Shown: one piece after another, positions 62,952-64,000 of the stretch
How positions within the stretch are numbered: the first letter of the stretch is position 1
Layout of the letters: each line of letters begins with the position of its first letter
From: Bifidobacterium boum
GTDB taxonomy: Bacteria; Actinomycetota; Actinomycetes; Actinomycetales; Bifidobacteriaceae
Direction: 5' to 3'
Length of the DNA stretch: 64,000 bases
NCBI RefSeq assembly: GCF_000741535.1
Contig: NZ_JGYQ01000002.1
Location: 151,941 to 215,940, forward strand
Position numbers and translations under genes: made by a program
The notes under the pieces: generated by a model
Database searches by the model: none
The model's input: only the letters and a program-made list of their open reading frames with translations
What the model was told of the DNA's origin: nothing

Positions 62952-63720
62952 ATGAATCATCTCGCGCCCGTCATCTTCGTCACCGGCGGTTCCGGCGACC
63001 TCGGCAAAAGCACCACCACCCGAGCCATCGTCCACGCCCTCGGACAACGCCGCATGCGCACCGTCCTCATCGACAGCAACCCCGGGCAACAATCCCAACG
63101 CGCCTTCCTCCACGTCAAAACCGGCGGCCTGGAGGACGCCGCGTTGGACAGTATCGCCGGCGCACTCATCATGCCCAACCGGACTCACGCCGCGTTCGCT
63201 CTCCTCCCCGGCCGCGTGGACCCCATGCGCAACGACCTTGTCGGCTTGTACGGGTCGGCCATCACCGCCCTGCAAACCTCCAGTGACATCATCATCGTGG
63301 ACGCCGACCAGGTGGACGCGACCATGGAACACACCCAGCACGTTCGCAGGCGGGGTCATGCGCCCCATGATAGACCTCGGGTTGGCGCGCATGATATTCA
63401 TCATCGGCTCGTCAGGCAGTCAACTTGATGACGGGTTGGACGCGTTGGATGCGATACGCCAACCCCAGCGCGTACTCGCCATCACCCAAACCGGACAACT
63501 CGCCAAACCCCGCCCCGAAACCGGATGGCGGCAAGTCACCAGTCGGGTCGCCCAATGGGGTGGTATCTGCCAGTGGGATAAAACCAGTACGATGATGCTC
63601 GGCCAAGGCAAACCCGGGTATCCCATGGGGCAGGAACCCAAGTGGCTCACCCACGCGTGCATGTGGGCGGGCGGCCGGAAAACCGACTTCACACCACAAC
63701 GGAAGCGGGGCGGACGGTGA
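62952..63720 (+). pseudogene. ParA-like ATPase, frameshifted
   Basis: The first 130 residues (MNHLAPVIFVTGGSGDLGKS, deviant Walker A GGSGDLGKSTTTRA, TVLIDSNPGQQSQRAF, IIIVDADQVDATMEHT) are a MinD/ParA-type ATPase. Near 63325-63345 the frame must move by one base. The neighbouring frame then continues the same protein (FAGGVMRPMIDLGLARMIF, WLTHACMWAGGRKTDF) to a stop at 63718-63720. Together about 255 residues. A sequencing error or a programmed shift cannot be excluded. Role in plasmid or integrative-element maintenance is inferred. Confidence 0.65.
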
Positions 63721-63908
63721 CGCCCGTCGCCCAAGCAGCCCAGATGAGAGCCGCATGCCTTGCCGAACTGCGTCGGAAAGCCGACCGGGGTGACACGGAT
63801 TGCCTCCCATGGTTGATACGACAAACGGCACGCGACCCCCGGTTGTTGACGATTCATGTGCGGATGGTGGACCAGGCGGTGTTCGGTGCGACCCGGCTCG
63901 TCGCCTGA
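63717..63908 (+). CDS. Small hypothetical protein coupled to the ParA-like gene
   Basis: A 63-residue protein from GTG 63717 (VTPVAQAAQMRAACLAEL), overlapping the ParA-like stop as GTGA, which implies translational coupling. It is helical, with RKADRGDTDCLPWLIRQTA in the middle. No family recognised. Its coupling suggests a role with the ATPase. Confidence 0.6.
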   Translation: MTPVAQAAQMRAACLAELRRKADRGDTDCLPWLIRQTARDPRLLTIHVRMVDQAVFGATRLVA

Positions 63909-63912
63909 CGGC

Positions 63913-64000
63913 ATGTCGCCCAGGCTGCCGCCTGGTGCGCACCCGCCAAGCGGCAGTATCACCAGCATTGTCCGGGCAGGCGGCAGCGTACGGTTCGTCC
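63913..64000 (+). CDS. Possible start of a further gene (partial)
   Basis: An open frame begins at ATG 63913 (MSPRLPPGAHPPSG) 4 bases after the previous stop and runs off the window. There is no ribosome site, and only 29 residues are visible, so it may be chance. Confidence 0.25.
   Translation, partial: MSPRLPPGAHPPSGSITSIVRAGGSVRFV

Overview
The window is chromosomal DNA of a Bifidobacterium-like, high-GC Gram-positive actinobacterium. The evidence is the fused shikimate kinase/3-dehydroquinate synthase gene, the alaS-ruvX-mltG-aroC-aroKB-aroQ order, an S4 protein without the zinc cysteines, a UvrD1/PcrA-type helicase with a C-terminal Tudor-like module, repeated genes that appear to be leaderless, and an IS30-type relic. 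No tRNA, rRNA or CRISPR array was seen. Species was not determined.

Positions 1-24050 are mostly housekeeping. They hold the 5' part of pyrG, a decayed leucine-rich-repeat surface protein gene, a DUF2142 membrane protein, a secreted alpha-amylase behind a LacI-type operator, and the sorting-signal remnant of a lost wall-anchored protein. The long minus-strand shikimate/alaS block follows, then a small envelope group (histidine phosphatase, O-acyltransferase with SGNH domain, holin-like protein), rpsD, pcrA, and the xanthine salvage pair xpt-pbuX.

Positions 24100-32300 hold the first accessory module. An AlbA_2 (Schlafen-like) ATP-binding regulator converges on a three-gene minus-strand cassette: a YjbR/TerB_N/TerB_C fusion protein, a BREX-type (DUF2791) P-loop ATPase and an Lhr-like DEAD/DEAH helicase. 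The cassette resembles the BrxD-BrxHI part of BREX, but no PglX, PglZ or PglY lies beside it. It is the best candidate for a little-described DNA-processing or defence system.

Positions 32300-46560 hold mixed metabolism and transport: a nitrilase-superfamily protein lacking the usual catalytic lysine, an arsenate-reductase-type phosphatase, a GNAT enzyme, an ABC-2 exporter, a 3-methyladenine glycosylase fused to DUF488, palindromic 52-bp tandem repeats, feoABC ferrous iron uptake, an MFS exporter and an ABC-F protein.

Positions 47000-62550 are a second defence-rich island: a membrane NERD protein, a GmrSD-like DUF262/DUF1524 nuclease, and three large minus-strand genes (YobI-type membrane P-loop NTPase, Eco57I-type methylase, and a GIY-YIG nuclease/SF2 helicase with a partial methylase tail). 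It ends in a frameshifted second methylase interrupted by a degraded IS30 element. An A/C-only spacer then leads to a frameshifted ParA-like ATPase and small downstream genes that run off the window and look like part of a plasmid or integrative element.
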